Shown piece by piece: positions 9,714-22,767 of a stretch of DNA of 64,000 nucleotides (positions within the stretch are counted from its first letter, which is position 1; each line of letters opens with the position of its first letter). The stretch is from Miscanthus floridulus (lineage: Eukaryota; Streptophyta; Magnoliopsida; Poales; Poaceae): NCBI RefSeq assembly GCF_019320115.1, contig NC_089582.1:125575259-125639258 (forward strand). Direction: 5' to 3'. The notes under the pieces are model-generated. The model was not told the origin of the DNA. It saw only the letters and a program-made list of their open reading frames with translations, and did not search any database. A program made the position numbers and the translations under genes.

Positions 9714-11983
9714 ATGGCTAGTCACAACCTTAGTTGGGTCCTAGGAGCACACGGGCGCTTTGGGTACCTAGACTTCATCATCACGACAGAGGGAGAGTTG
9801 GTGATGGCTCCCGCCACCATCTGACCTCTCCACTCTGCCAGCCTCGACATGATCACTGAGGCGCTTGAGGAGCTACAGCTGCATGCACCAGAGGCCCATG
9901 CCCTCAGAAGTGACCAACCCCTTGACTTTGACTATAGGAGTTAGAGCGCCAGCTCGGCACCTTCCTAGGACCCCGACCATCCTAGGAGGACCTACGCCAC
10001 CTCACCTTCTCTTTCACTAATGTCATAGAGCAGCTTGCCAGAGGGGAGCCGCTCTCTCTAGAATACCTCATCCAGAGCACCCCAATAGCGCTCCCGTTCG
10101 GTCTCCACAATGCCACAGAAATCAATGGCCACCTTGTGGCACAATGCACGCCTCCACCTCCTGTGAATGATGGGTTTGTTGGGATGTCTGAATATGTCAT
10201 GGAGTCTTTCCATGACCTCCTCATAGAAGAATCCAAGTCACCCTCCAGCTCTGACTCCAGTAGGGGGAGCCATCACCCCTTTTGTGAGTGCTTCATGGTG
10301 GGTACCCCCGAGGGACACGTTGAAAGCATCCACAAGGAAGAAGCTACCCTAATGAATGACCTCGATGATGAGATTGGGGGATGTAGGGGCCTACCTCGCC
10401 TATGGGTGGAGCAGCTGAAGGCCTGACACAAAGAGCTTGAGGAAGCATGACTCTAGCTCGAGTTGGAACGCATGTAGCTCGATCGAAAGATCGAGCGCCA
10501 TTGAGACAGTGGGCGTGCACATGTCATGCACCGCAACTTGAACCAAAGGATAATTGATGATGATGAAGCACTCCTGCACTTTGCCCGGGCAAGGCAGAAC
10601 ATCGCTGCTGCTATAGCCTTGCACTGGGGGCTTTCGAGGCTTGTGATGCCCGAGGATCATTGGGCCCATCGTGAGCTTCGCATACTACTCGAGCGTACGG
10701 CAGCGCAGCAAGCCAAAAGCTCGTTGTCTCAATGATGCATGCTCAATGCCAGCCAACACGTGCCCTTAGAGCAACTCGACAAGGACGCATCAGTCCACTA
10801 GGCACCACAAGGTGGCAGGCTATGCACCATAGTCCTGGTGCATGAGCGTCTCGGCCGTAACCATGACATGCGCGACACCCTCGATGCCCATAGGCGTACC
10901 CATGGCGATGCAGGGGAGGGGGCTAGCCGTGGCTACCACCCTCATCATGGTGAATGCTATGATAGCAGCGAGGACCAAAGCCTGAGCCCTAGCCTGCTAG
11001 GACCTTAGGCCTTCGGCCGACATATCCTCAACGCCGCCTTCCCACCATGGAACCGACCACCAACTAACATCCTAAAATACTCTAGGGAAACAAACCCCGA
11101 ACAATGGCTCGAGGATTATCAACTTTCTTGCTAAGCCAGTGGAGAGGATAATGATGACTTTATTATCCGCAACCTTCCATTGTTCCTAGCCAATTCGGCA
11201 CGAACATGGTTGGAACACCTTCCGCCCAACAGAATTCAAAGTTGGGCGGACCTAAAAGAGATCTTCATGGGGAACTTCTAGGGCACGTACAAGCATCCTG
11301 GGAACCCATGTGATCTCAAAAACTATCGACAGAAGGCTGGAGAAATCCTCCGTGGGTACATCCAGCGCTTCTCGTGGTAGTGCAATGAGCTGTCTAACAT
11401 CACCGATGCCGACGTTATAGGAGCTTTCCTATCTAGGACCACCTATGAGTCCCTAGTTCCCAAGCTAGGATGTTAGGGTCCGTGAACCACCAAGGAGCTC
11501 CTCGACATCGCCACCAACCATGCCTTGAGCGAGGAGGAGGTTGGAGCAATCTTTGATTCCCTCAAAGGCAAGGCAAAGCAGGATAAGGATGTCGACGAAG
11601 GCGCCTCCAACTGTCCCATCAAGAAGAAGAGCAAGCGGCGGTGCAAGGGCTCGCTCGTGGCCACCGCTGATCACAATGGGGGACAGAAGCCCACAGAGGG
11701 TACCTCAGACCACTTCAAGAAGCTGCTCGAAGGGCCATGCCCGAACCATTCCTTCCCCGTCAAGCATCTATACAAGGACTATGGCCTCATGAAGTGGTTC
11801 TTGTCTGGAGGGTTCAACAATGGAGGGCATGGGAAGGACCCCAAGCTGACCGTGGATGACACCAAGGGGAGGGACGATGGCTTTCCGACACTAGATGGCT
11901 ACCTCATGATCTTTGAAGGGTTAGCGGCCTATGAGTCCAAGCATAGCCAGAAGCTCATGCGTTGCGAGGTCTATATGGCCTAA
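9714..11983 (+). pseudogene. Element A gag
   Basis: Begins at an ATG shortly after the PBS and is broken by many stops. The retrotransposon gag core is clear at about 11070-11520: N-P-E-Q-W-L-E-D-Y, then A-R-T-W-L-E-H-L-P, N-F-x-G-T-Y-K-H-P-G-N and L-L-D-I-A-T-N. The C-terminal part (11525-11983) is an open 152-codon stretch with a basic K-K-K-S-K-R-R segment and a C-x-N-H-S-F-P-V-K-H motif. Compared with element B it is homologous but more decayed. It would have formed the particle shell; now nonfunctional. Confidence 0.82.
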
Positions 11984-12059
11984 CTAGACGCACTTGTCTT
12001 CCTCCGATGGTTGGAGTTTGCCATAACCTTTGATCGGACCGACCACCCAGGGAGTGTCC

Positions 12060-12700
12060 CACAACCAGGGAGATATCCACTTGTGGTCAACCCAATCATC
12101 AACACAAAGTGACTCACCAAGGTACTGATAGATGGAGGCAGCGGCCTCAACATCATTTACGCCAAAACGCTTGACACCATGGGCATCGACCAATCGCATG
12201 TCTGACCGATCGGAGCACCTTTCCATGGCATCATGCCTAGAAAGCAGGCTATACCACTTGGACAGATCGATCTGCCCATCACCTTTGGGGATCCATCTAA
12301 TTATAAGACAGAAACCCTCATCTTCATGGTGGTTGGGTTCCATGGAACTTACCACGCCATGCTAGGATGTCCATGCTACGCGAAGTTCATGGCCATCCCT
12401 AACTACACCTATTTAAAGCTAAAGATGCTGGGACCGTGTGGGGTCATCACCATGAGCACCTCCTTCTAGCACTCCTATGAATGTGAGATCGAGTGTTGTG
12501 ATCATGCTACGACAATCATCGCCTCTAAGGAGCCTATAGCCATCGGGAAGAAGGTCGCCGAAGAAGCACCCGACCCTAAGCGGTTGGCCTGGTCTTTTGA
12601 GCCAATGGAGGGCGCCAGGGAGGTCCTCATACCCCAGCGGCTTCAAGGGCAAAGTGGTACATATTGGCACCACACTTTCCTTCGAATAGGAAAGCGCTCT
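12060..12700 (+). pseudogene. Element A aspartic protease region
   Basis: Contains the catalytic L-I-D-G-G-S-G-L-N motif at about 12122-12151 and the downstream G-x-P-C-Y-A-K-F-M motif shared with element B. Stops interrupt the frame (for example before L-T-K-V-L-I). It would have processed Gag-Pol. Confidence 0.8.
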
Positions 12701-13640
12701 CATGGGCTTCCTCTACACTAATAGAGACATCTTTGCGTGGAAATCCTCGGACATGCCGAGCATTTTGAGAGAAGTCACTGAGCATGCCTTGAAGATCAGG
12801 CTAGGCTCCAAGCTAGTAAAGCCGCATCTGCGTCACTTTAATGAGGGGAAACATAGGGCCATCGGTGAGGAGATCATGAAGCTATTGGCAGCAGAGTTCA
12901 GCAAGGAAGTGTACCACCTAGAGTGGTTAGCCAATCTTGTCCTTGTATGAAAGAAGAACGGGAAATGAGGAATGTGTGTTGATGATACGGGTCTCAACAA
13001 AGCATGTCCAAATAATCCGTTTCCTTTGCCACACATAGACCAAGTAGTCAACTCTACTTGAGGGTGAAAAACCCTTTGCTTCCTTGATGCGTACTCTGGG
13101 TGCCATCAAATCACGATGAAAGAGACTGACTAGCTCACGACATCTTTGATCACCATATTCAGATCGTTCTGCTATGTCACAATGTTGTTTGGTCTACTAC
13201 ATACCAATGTTGTATTCTCAAGTGTTTCGAAGATCTCATCGGGTGAACCGTTGAGGCCTATGTGGATGACATCGTAGTCAAGTCGGCTGACCAGCTCGTA
13301 GCCAACCTTGAGCAAACCTTCATAAAACTTAGAGCAAATGACATTAAGCTCAACCCCAAGAAGTGCATTTTTGGGGTTCCGAGGGGTATGCTACTTGGTT
13401 TCATCGTCTCCGAGCATGGCATCAAAGTCAACCAGGAGAAGATCTTAGCCATCATAAGGATGGGCCCAATTCAAAACATGAAGGGGGTACAACGAGTTAT
13501 ATAGTGACTCACCATGCTCAGCCACTTCATCTCATGCCTCGACGAATGAGGTCTCCCTCTCTATCGGCTTCTAAAGAAGGCTGACCATTTCGAATGAACG
13601 CCTAAGGCCCAGGACACGCTTAACATGGTCAAACATCTCC
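12700..13640 (+). pseudogene. Element A reverse transcriptase
   Basis: Recognisable RT blocks: D-I-F-A-W near 12727, N-K-A-C-P near 13000, F-L-D-A-Y-S-G near 13080, and the catalytic Y-V-D-D at 13259-13270 followed by L-N-P-K-K-C-I-F-G-V. Several stops and a frameshift before Y-V-D-D. The F-G-L-x-N-A block is corrupted to F-G-L-L-H-T-N. Confidence 0.85.
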
Positions 13641-14600
13641 TCACGAAGGCCTCGATCCTGGTTCCTTCGATCAACAAAGAACCACTTCTGCTCTACATTG
13701 TGGCCACCACACAAGTGGTCAGCGCCACCCTAGTGGTGGAGCAAGAAGAGAGACATGCCCTCAAAGTATAGTGCCCCGTGTACTTCATTAGCGAGGTCCT
13801 ATCCAATTCTAGGACCTGCTACCCCCAAATCTAGAAGTTCCTATACATCATCCTCATCACCAAGAGGAAGTTGCATCATTACTTCGAGTCACATCCAGTG
13901 ACGGTCGTGACGTCCTACCCCCTTGGCAAGGTTTTCCAAAACCAAGATGCCATGGGAAGAATCACGAAGTGGGCGCTTGAGCTGATGGGACAGGGCATCT
14001 CATATGCCTCCCGAATGGCCATCAATTCCCAAGTGCTGGCTGATTTCATTATAGAGTGGACCGAGGACCAAATGCCACCAGCAGTCATTGACCAGGAGTA
14101 CTAGATGATGTACTTCGACAGATCACTAATGAAGAAAGGCACCGACATAGGGCTGGTCTTCATTTCGCCCCTTAGGGTATGCATGAGGTACATGGTTCAT
14201 ATCCATTTCCCCTCCTCCAACAATGTGGCCAAATATGAGGTGCTCATCAATGGCCTGTGCGTCACCATCGAGTTGGGTATCCGATGTCTTGACGTCCGAG
14301 GCGACTCCCAGCTGGTCATCGACCAAGTCATGAAGAAGTCTAGCTGCCATGACACCAAGATGGCTGCATACTATTGAGAAGTCCGCTAGTTGGAGGATAA
14401 GTTCGATGGCCTTGAGCTCAATCACATCCTAAGGCATCTCAATGAGGCGACCAACACGCTAGCAAAGGCGGCGTCTAACCGAGAGCCGGTGCCGACAGGT
14501 GGGTTCACCAATGATCAACATAAACCCTCGCTCCACTACGAGGAATCGGAACAAGCCAGTGATGGGCCGCCTACCCTGGGCTTGGGTTCTAACTAGCCAT
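13640..14600 (+). pseudogene. Element A RNase H region
   Basis: A connection/first RNase H part (to about 14100, ending V-L-A-D-F-I-I-E-W-T) is followed by a second RNase H-like segment starting M-Y-F-D-R-S, where the usual D-G-S has become D-R-S. N-V-A-K-Y-E and D-S-Q-L-V-I-D-Q-V motifs follow. Two RNase H-like domains are typical of the Tat lineage. Confidence 0.75.
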
Positions 14601-14639
14601 CGGCTCCATCTGACCCTAAAGTCATGGAGCTTGACAAGG

Positions 14640-15865
14640 ATCCAGCGACAGAGCCTGACCCTCTAGCTGACTAGAGGATGCCTTACATTGACTACCTTCT
14701 CCGTGAGGCGTTGCCGATGGACAAGATGGAGGCTCGGTGGCTCATGTGTTGTGCCAAGTCTTTTGTCCTTGTCAAGGGCAAACTCTACAAGTGAAGCCAC
14801 ACCAGGATCCTGCAGCACTGCATCCCCATCAAACAAGAGAAGTGGTTGCTGAGGGATATCCATGGTGGGATCTGTGGTCACCATGTCATGCCTAGAACCC
14901 TGGTTGGAAATGCATTCCGTCAAGGCTTTTACTGGCCGACAACAGTAGCTGACACCGAATAGATTATGCGCCCCTACGAAGAGTGTTAGTACTACACTTA
15001 GTAAACCCATCTACTGGCCTAAGCACTCTAGATGATCCCCATCACATGGTCGTTCATGGTCTGGAGGCTCGATCTGGTCGGACCTCTCAAAAGAGCGCCC
15101 GAGGGCTATACCCACTTACTTGTCACTGTAGACAAGTTTACAAAGTGGATAGAGGTCCGACTGATCTTCACGATCAAGTCTGAGCAAGCCATGCTATTCT
15201 TCCTTGATATCATTCATCGCTTTAGAGTACTGAACTCCATTATCACGGACAACAACACATAGTTCACCAGGAAGAAGTTCCTCCAATTCTATGATAAAAA
15301 TCACATCCTCATCGATTGGGCCACCATAGTGCACCCCCGCATGAATGGGCAGGTCGAGTGTGTAAACAGCATAGTCCTACATGGCCTCAAGCATAGGATC
15401 TTCAACCGATTGAATAAGTTTGGTAGATGATGAGTCGTAGAGCTTCTCACGGTGCTTTGGAGCTTGAGAACGACCCCTAGCTGGGCCACCGGCTACACAC
15501 CATTCTTCATGGTCTATGGTTCCAAGGCTATTCTCCTGATCGATCTCGACTGTGGAGCACCAAGGGTTAGGACGTACGACAAACAGGGAGCCGACGCTAC
15601 CCTCCTTCGCATGGCCAATTACCATCAAGCATTGCACTAGTACCACAGCCATTGAGTGTGGGGTTAAGCCTTGAATGTCGGAGACCTAGTCCACTACCTT
15701 GTTTATAGCAGCAGGGACCGCCACAAGCTCTCTCCACCATGGGAGGGACCGTACGTCATCATGGAGTGCTCCGACCGGGCACCTACAAGCTCAAGACCAT
15801 CGACGGTAGAGTCTTCATCCATACCTAGAACATCAAGCAGCTACGTCGCTTTTACCCTTAATAAA
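14640..15865 (+). pseudogene. Element A integrase
   Basis: Zinc-finger region at about 14870-15000 (G-H-H-V-M followed by C-x-x-C-like remnants), core with K-F-T-K-W-I-E and I-I-T-D-N-N-T, and C-terminal part ending Q-L-R-R-F-Y-P. Stops include one immediately after I-I-T-D-N-N-T. Homologous to the integrase of element B. Confidence 0.78.
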
Positions 15866-15879
15866 TACACACTTTCTCT

Positions 15880-18800
15880 TATCAATTTCACTATCTAACT
15901 CCCTAACCTTTAGTGACACCTGACCCTAGCAATGGCGTGGGGTTGGGCCTCACTTAGGGGCTAATAAGAGCATACCTATCTGGTAGACATTCTCTATGCC
16001 TAACCCTCTCTCACATTAAGGCCCAAAAGCAAGGTTTGTGGAAACAAACACTGAGTAAAACTGGTCAAACTATGAGAGACCTACTGCTTGGCGGCTACGG
16101 CGCCTTTGCTCACCAGCGTGATCAGAGTTTGTTTCCACACCCCAGGCTTTTTTGGCCTTAGTCACGAGAAGTGTCAGTGCGTGTCTAAGAGTTTATCCAC
16201 TTGGCCTACTTTATCTTTGCCTGACCCCTATCACGTTAAGACCTAGGAGCTAGGGTTGTGGGAACAAGCTCTGAGTATAACTGGACGGACTACGAGAAAC
16301 CTACGCCCAAGTGTCTATGGTGCCTTTGCTCACCAGCGTGATCAGAATTTGCTCACCCGCCCCCTGAGCTTTATGACCTTAACGATGGAATGGGTCAGAA
16401 TGCACCAACCTTTTTATACAAAAAAGGGGAGAAGGGCTAAAAAGTTGTTTGGCTATAACGAAATTTAAGAGCTTGTCCATTTATTACAAGTTCGTCGCCT
16501 GGCTTATCTGCCTAACTAAATTCTTGCGCAGGATGTTCTCATCCTCTATCTCCATAGGTAAGTCCTGTCCTAGCAGGGCAATATAAGTGATCAAATGGCT
16601 TAGCCGCTGTTGAGGGATGGGTAGGGAGTAGTAGGATGCCCCATGTGGGTTATGCCGACCCCATTACAAATGATGAACCCAGATTCTGCTCGAACATATC
16701 TGGTAAGAGCTCCCTGAACCCATCACTCATGCCATCAAAGTAAGTCCTATGCTAGCAGGCCACCCAAGTCAATCAAATGATTTAGGCCACTACCGAGAGA
16801 TGGGTCACCCTTACTTTATGCACATTAATTTTGCTATCGAGCCCCCGACCCCAGCAATGGCAATGGGTTGGGTCTTGCTCGAGGGCTGGTAAGAGTGTCT
16901 ATTCAGCAGACATTCTCGATGCCCAACCCCTTTCTCATGCTAAAACCTAGAGACAAGGTGTGTAGAAACAAACTCTGAGTAAAACTGGTCGGACTGCTAG
17001 AAACCTATGCCCCAGCGACCATGTCGTTTTTGCTTACCAGCGTGATCAGAGTTTTTGTCCTTGCACCCCGAGCTTTAGCCTCTGCCTTCCCTAGAAGGAA
17101 TTGGAGAGACCCACCGGCAGAATCTCCATCGAGGAGAGGCCGACAAGTCACCTAGGTTGGTCAAACGGCTTAGGCTGCTACCGAGAGATGAGTACAGAGA
17201 AGTGGGATGCCCTATGCAGGTTACGTCGGCTCTGTCATGAACGTCGGACCTAGACCCCACACGGACATATTCAGTAAGTGCTCCCCTAACCCATCACTCA
17301 AGCCATCGAGGTAACTTTACTAACCCCCACTTTTCTTTTCCATTGCATGATCATTCATCCATCCATTTTCATGCATGCATTCATACATTCATTCATCCAT
17401 ACATTCATCCCATGCATCCAAGCATTGCATATGCAATTGCTACATCACAATGCTTTGTGTCGCGTCACGAAGGGCTCGAGGCTGCCTCGCATCAAACAGA
17501 GCCAAGGGAGAAAAACGTAGATAAGCCCCAACGGCCTTGCCCAACACCGCTCAGAAGCGGATAGGGACATCTAGACCTTTTTCATTCAATCCTAACATCG
17601 AGCCAAGCCTATAGAATCTCCATCAATGAGAGGCCAGTGGGCCACCTAAGTCGCTCTCTAGAGTGACATGGGCATGTGCTAGGAGGCAGGTTAAGGAGTA
17701 GTGGAATGCCACCTAGGGGCTATGTCGACCCCGTCAGTGAATGATGGACCTAGATTCCACTCGGACATGGCCGCTAGCGAGCTCGCCAAGCGCGACACTC
17801 AAGCCATTGAGGCAAGTGTCGATAGCTTAGCTCCTCTGATTGCGAAAACCATGGATGGGGTGATACATGAAACACGGTTGACCCCAATTGAGCCCCATGG
17901 GGCTCGGGGGCTCGAGCTGCCCAACCCAAACTTAGGAATCCACCTGACCATGGTTCAAAGGTCGGCCCACCAAGGGCTCAAGGCCATCTCATGTTGAATA
18001 GAGCCAGGGGAGAAAACATAGATGAGCTCCAGTGGCCTTTGCCTGACCTGCTCAGAAGTAGATAGGGTTATCTTGACCTTCTCGTTCAATCCTTACCTTG
18101 AGCCAAGCCCATAGAATCTCAATCGAGGAAAGGTCACTAGGCCACCTGAGTTCTCTCTAGAGCAACACGGGCATCTATCAGGAGGTGAGTTAAGGAGCAG
18201 TGGAATGCCATATGTGGGCTATGTTAACCCCATCATGAATGATAGACCTAGATTCCACTCGAACATGCCGATAGCGAGCTCACCGAGCACGTCACTCAAG
18301 CCATCGAGGCAAGCGACATTAGCTCAACCCCTCTAGTTGCAGAAACCACTGATGGGGCAACAATCACAAGGATGAGCCAACCCTTAAATGGACCATTGCT
18401 ACACATGGGGGATCAAGGAAAGTTGGACTCGCAAGGAGACCAAATGCGCGGTCATAGAACGATGGCTCAGATCCTAGGGAGGGGGTACGCACGAAAACAA
18501 GAGACGCTTTCTCCTACTAGTTTCGCTATCCTCTTCTTAATCTTTAGTGACACCCGACCCTAGCAGTGGCAAGGCGTCAGGTCTCACTCTAGTGCTGATA
18601 AGGGTATACATACACCCTTTCTGAAATAGTCACCGTGCCCGACACCCTTCCTCACATTAAACCTAGTAGCAAGGTCTACAGAAATAAACAACTGAGCAAG
18701 GCTGGTTGGACTACGAGAAACCTATGCCCCAGCGGCTACGACACTCTTGCTTACAAGCATGATTAGAGTTTCCCTCCTACACCTCAAGCTATATGGTCTT

Positions 18801-18900
18801 AACAAACAGAAGGGTTGGAACGCATGAACCCCTTTCCACACATAAAAAGGGAGGAAAAACAAATCCGTTCGCACCAAAACAAAAGAATAGAGTTGGTCAA
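15880..18900. repeat. Element A 3' tandem-repeat zone
   Basis: About 3 kb made of two interleaved repeated modules. One carries CACCAGCGTGATCAGAGTTTG and recurs near 16110, 16330, 17035 and 18755. The other carries AGAATCTCCATCGAGGAGAGG-like sequence and recurs near 17120, 17605 and 18110 with a following GACCTAGATTCCACTCGGAC. Noncoding; no ORF recognised. It is interrupted on its right by element B. Confidence 0.8.
17343..17440. repeat. CATT/CATC-rich low-complexity tract
   Basis: A run of CATTCATC, CATGCATG and ACATTCAT units inside the element A repeat zone; simple-sequence origin, noncoding. Confidence 0.8.
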
Positions 18901-18907
18901 ACGAAAC

Positions 18908-20217
18908 TATCGGGTACCTTAGAATGGGGTACCCCGAGTGAACAATCAAAAGGGTCGCTAAAGTCCCATAAAAAAATAAAGCTAGAAGGTAAGCCGTGGG
19001 CCCCTCACCCACAACGACCGAGCCCACCAGGCCCTCCGCCTCGCCTCGAGCCTCGCGCAGGAGGTCTCGACACCCTAACGCAAATTCCGCCTCGCACAAG
19101 GCTCGCCATGGAAGGCCTCGGCAGGGGGTGCATTCTCCATATCGCGCGAGGCCTCTCACGGCATGCCTCGGCAAGGAATCCGATCTCCGTCTCACACGAG
19201 GCCTCATTCTCCGTGTCGCTCGAGCCCGGCTCATCCGCAGCCCGTCGCCCCCCGCCTCGACCGACCCTCCAGACAGTGTGTCATGTCTCATTAATGCTTC
19301 AACCACTCCTGCAATCTCAGCCGGATGATGGCTCAACACCATAGAATGGCCGATGGGACCCGAGGTCGCATCAGCGCCATACCGGCCGGGACAGGGCACG
19401 GTGGGGATTACCGGTCACTGTGTCCTAACGCTATGTCCACGATCAACGCCATACCGGTTGGGATAGGGTACGGTAGAGATTACCGGCCACTGTGTCCTAA
19501 CGCTATGCCCACGATCGGCCACCCACTTGAGGTCTCGGCACTATACACCAAGGTCTCAGCTATCTTGGGGTTCATGCCTACCGAGACCCCTCCACTGCGG
19601 TGCAGCCTCGGCACCGACCAAGTCTCAGCCTTGCGCATAGTCCGTCCACAATGGCTTGCACGTTCACCGCCGCACCCACTCCGAGGTAGTCCCGGGGCTC
19701 CCACGATGCACAGGATCAGATGGGAGGACCACGCCGCCCCAGTGCTCCAAGGATGGACCACTCCGATGACCACGCCGCCACAAGAACAGGCTACAGGGCC
19801 CGGACACGCCGCCTCTATTCACACGACACCGTATAGTTAGCTCATGTACCGTCCTTGTCCTCCCTTCAGGCTATAAAAGGAGAGGACTTGGGCCATTTTA
19901 GGGGGGACGAAGGAGGAGGACACCTGATAACACACACACACGCACACATCCCAGCCACCTGAGAGCAACATCTTAGACGGCCCTCACGACACCCTGCCAA
20001 GACCTGGGACTAGCTCCCTCTCTCCCTTAGCTTGTAACCCCCTACTACGAGCACTTCGGTGCAAGGAATACAAGATCGATCTCTCAGACTGGACGTAGGG
20101 CATCGATTGCCTGAACCAGTATAAACCTTGTGTCTCTTTGCATCACCATCCGGAATCGGAAGCACACAGTTCAAATTCACTGGTTGGTTGAGGACCCCCC
20201 GGTCCAAAGCACCGATA
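18908..20217 (+). repeat. Element B 5' LTR
   Basis: Starts TATCGGGTACC (3' copy TGTCGGGTACC) and ends CACCGATA (3' copy CATCGACA), so both terminal dinucleotides are mutated in the 5' copy. TATA box CTATAAAAGG at 19871-19880. It contains many CCTCGGC/GCCTCGC motifs. Confidence 0.95.
19872..19877 (+). promoter_or_regulatory. TATA box of LTR B
   Basis: TATAAA in GGCTATAAAAGGAGAGG; the identical box lies in the 3' LTR at about 34308. A likely transcription start lies some 25-30 bp downstream. Confidence 0.72.
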
Positions 20218-20218
20218 G

Positions 20219-20237
20219 TTGGCGTGCCAGGTAGGGG
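20219..20237 (+). other. Element B primer-binding site
   Basis: TTGGCGTGCCAGGTAGGGG right after the 5' LTR, the site common to this group of grass gypsy elements and shared with element A. Confidence 0.8.
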
Positions 20238-20275
20238 CCTCTGTGGGTCAGTTTCGTCATCCCAATAGGTCCCGG

Positions 20276-22746
20276 ATGGCAGACCCCGTACGACCATTGC
20301 ATCTCGGCACGGTGGTTTGGTTTGGGAGCCTAGAGTTCATGTCCCTAGGGCATGAGTACGACATGCTACTCCTCACCCCTCGAGCCCCACCAACCAACGA
20401 TAAAGTCACGCACCAGCAGCCTAGGCATAGGCGGCACCCGGGCGACCGCTCTCGCCGCGCTCGCCAGACATGACGCAAGCAAGACCACCCCGATGCTATG
20501 CGAATCCAGGACGGCACGCTGCTCCCGCCGATATCCTACGACCAGCTATTGGCACGGGGTCCCTGGCTGGGGACCTGTCTGGCCTGAGCTTAGACAAAGG
20601 AAAACCGCTGGTGGCATGCGGCGATGCCTAGCCGTCAGGATCCGCTCCACCACTCCCTGAGGAGCCGATCCCAATGGAGTAGAGTCAGGCGACGGCACCA
20701 TCCCCATACCCCTTCGGGTTGAGAAATGCCGCCGCCTCTTACGCCTACGCTTACACTGCTGCTCACGACGATCCCTCAGAGCACCGCCAGCACTTCAGCC
20801 TCGACCTAAGCACCCACGTCGACTCCTTGGATGAGGATGAGGCATGGCCCAGAGTGGATTTCTTCGGACTCCATGACCCTGGGGCTTTGCGCTAGTTCTT
20901 GGCCACAAGCGACTACTACTTCGGCTACTCTGACTCCGACGACGAAGGCACTTATGACCCCACTCACGAGTGTTTTCATGTCGGGCTCAGGATGCCAAGG
21001 GTAGACGAAGAGGACGAGGGGGTAGGTAGCTGTTCCCCACTTCACCCAGGTACGAGCGCCGCCATGCCCCCACGCAATGTCCTGCCGGCCGCACGAAATG
21101 AGAACATCGCTCTTGCACGACCTCAGCGCCCAGACCTAGAATAGCTCCGTGAGCTCCAGGTCAAGGTCGAACAAGACCAATTCCATCTACAGCAGCTTCG
21201 AGACTCTCTTGAACAAGAACAGCGAGGTTGCGGCAAAGGCGGGGGAGCCCGACGGAGGGCCCGCGATGTGCATCACCGCATCCATGATGACGAAGGAAGC
21301 GAGCAACCCCCAGTCTTCAATCGCGCTAGCTAGAACATCGCGGCTATGGCAATGCTGGTCCGCGCAATGCCCGAGCCTTCTACCACGGAAGGGCGGCGGG
21401 TCCACGGTGAGCTCCGGGATCTCCTAGAGACCGCCGCGGTTCAGTAGGCCAAGAGTTCCGCCTCCCGATGGCACGGGGGCACCTCAAACCTGCCCATGGC
21501 ACCGCCTCAGCAGGACAGGGAAGCCCCAGCTCGTCTCGAGCCTAACTGAGCGCTGATAGCCCATAGGGTCCCCATGCTTCTAGACCGCCTCGGCAATCGA
21601 CGCGAGGTACAGGGAGACCATGAGGTGGTCAGCAGGCGACGACGCCATGACAACGAGGGGCCCGCTCAGGGATACCACCCACACCGAGGCAGTTGCTACG
21701 ACAGCAGGGAGGACCGCAGTCCTTCCCCTAAACCGCTAGGCCCTCGGGTCTTCAGCAGGGCCATCCGCGCTGCACTTTTCCCTGCCTAGTTTCGACAACC
21801 AGCCAATCTCGCGAAGTACAGCGGTGAGACCAACCCTGAACTCTAGCTTACTGATTACCGCCAGGCCTACCAGCTAGGTGGCGCGGACGATGACCTGCTC
21901 ATCATCCGCAACCTCCCCTTGCCCCTGTCGGACTTAGCGCGAGCCTGGCTCGAGCACCTTCCTCCCTCACAAATCCATGACTGGCGTGACTTGGTTAGGA
22001 TCTTTGTCGGAAACTTCCAGGGCACATACGTGCACCCTAGGAACTCCTGGGATCTTAAGAGCTACTGCCAGAAGCCGAACGAGTCTCTCCGAGACTTCAT
22101 CCGGTGCTTCTCCAAACAATGCACCGAGTTTCCTAGCGTTGGCGACTCGGAGATCATCCAGGCTTTCCTCTCCGGTACTACCTACCAAGACCTGGTTCGA
22201 GAGTTAGGGTGGAATGTGCCGTGCTCTGCTGCCGCACTCCTCGACATTGCCACCAGCTTCGCCTTAGGTGAGGAGGCTGTTGGAGCCATCTTCCCCGATA
22301 GCAACACCAAGGGGAAGCGGAGGGACGAGGCCCCCGAGGCCTCAGCCTCCCACCTCCCCAAGAGAAAGAAAAAGGGGCGCCTAGGGAAGTAGGAGGTCCT
22401 AGAGGCTGATCTGGTCGTGGCTGCGGAATGCAAGAACCCCCGAGGCTTCAAAGGCCCTAGGCCTTTTGACGACATGCTCAAGAAACCCTGCCCTTACCAC
22501 CAGGACCCGATCAAGCACGCTCTCGAGGATTGCTCCATGCTACGTCGTTACTACGCTAGGCTCAGGCTCCCCGACAATGACACCAAGCAGAAGGGCACCG
22601 GTGAGCGGAACGAGGACCAGGACGACGGTTCCCCTGAGGTACGCAACGCCTTCATGATCTTCGGTGGGCCCTCGGCGTGCCTTACGGTGCGGCAACGCAA
22701 GAGGGAACGTCGAGAGGTCTTCTCGGTCAAGGTGGCCACCCCCTAG
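20276..22746 (+). pseudogene. Element B gag
   Basis: Starts at the ATG in CCGGATGGCAG shortly after the PBS. The first 1.5 kb is broken by stops and frameshifts. From 21919 the capsid core reads clearly: A-R-A-W-L-E-H-L-P, G-N-F-Q-G-T-Y-V-H-P, L-L-D-I-A-T-S-F, then a basic K-R-K-K-K-G-R and, after a TAG at 22390, R-P-F-D-D-M-L-K-K-P-C with C-x-Y-H and H-x-x-x-D-C residues typical of this gag. It ends at the TAG at 22744. Confidence 0.85.
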
Positions 22747-22767
22747 TACCTCGACTGGTCTCGAGAG

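Noticed and set aside
18722..19399. 225-codon minus-strand open frame at the left end of element B
   Set aside because: Spans the A/B junction and the LTR; the matching part of the 3' LTR is a different open length, so it is LTR noise.
22390..22392. Programmed stop readthrough at a gag TAG in element B
   Set aside because: The TAG is in the middle of gag rather than at the gag-pol border, and many other TAGs occur downstream; decay is simpler.
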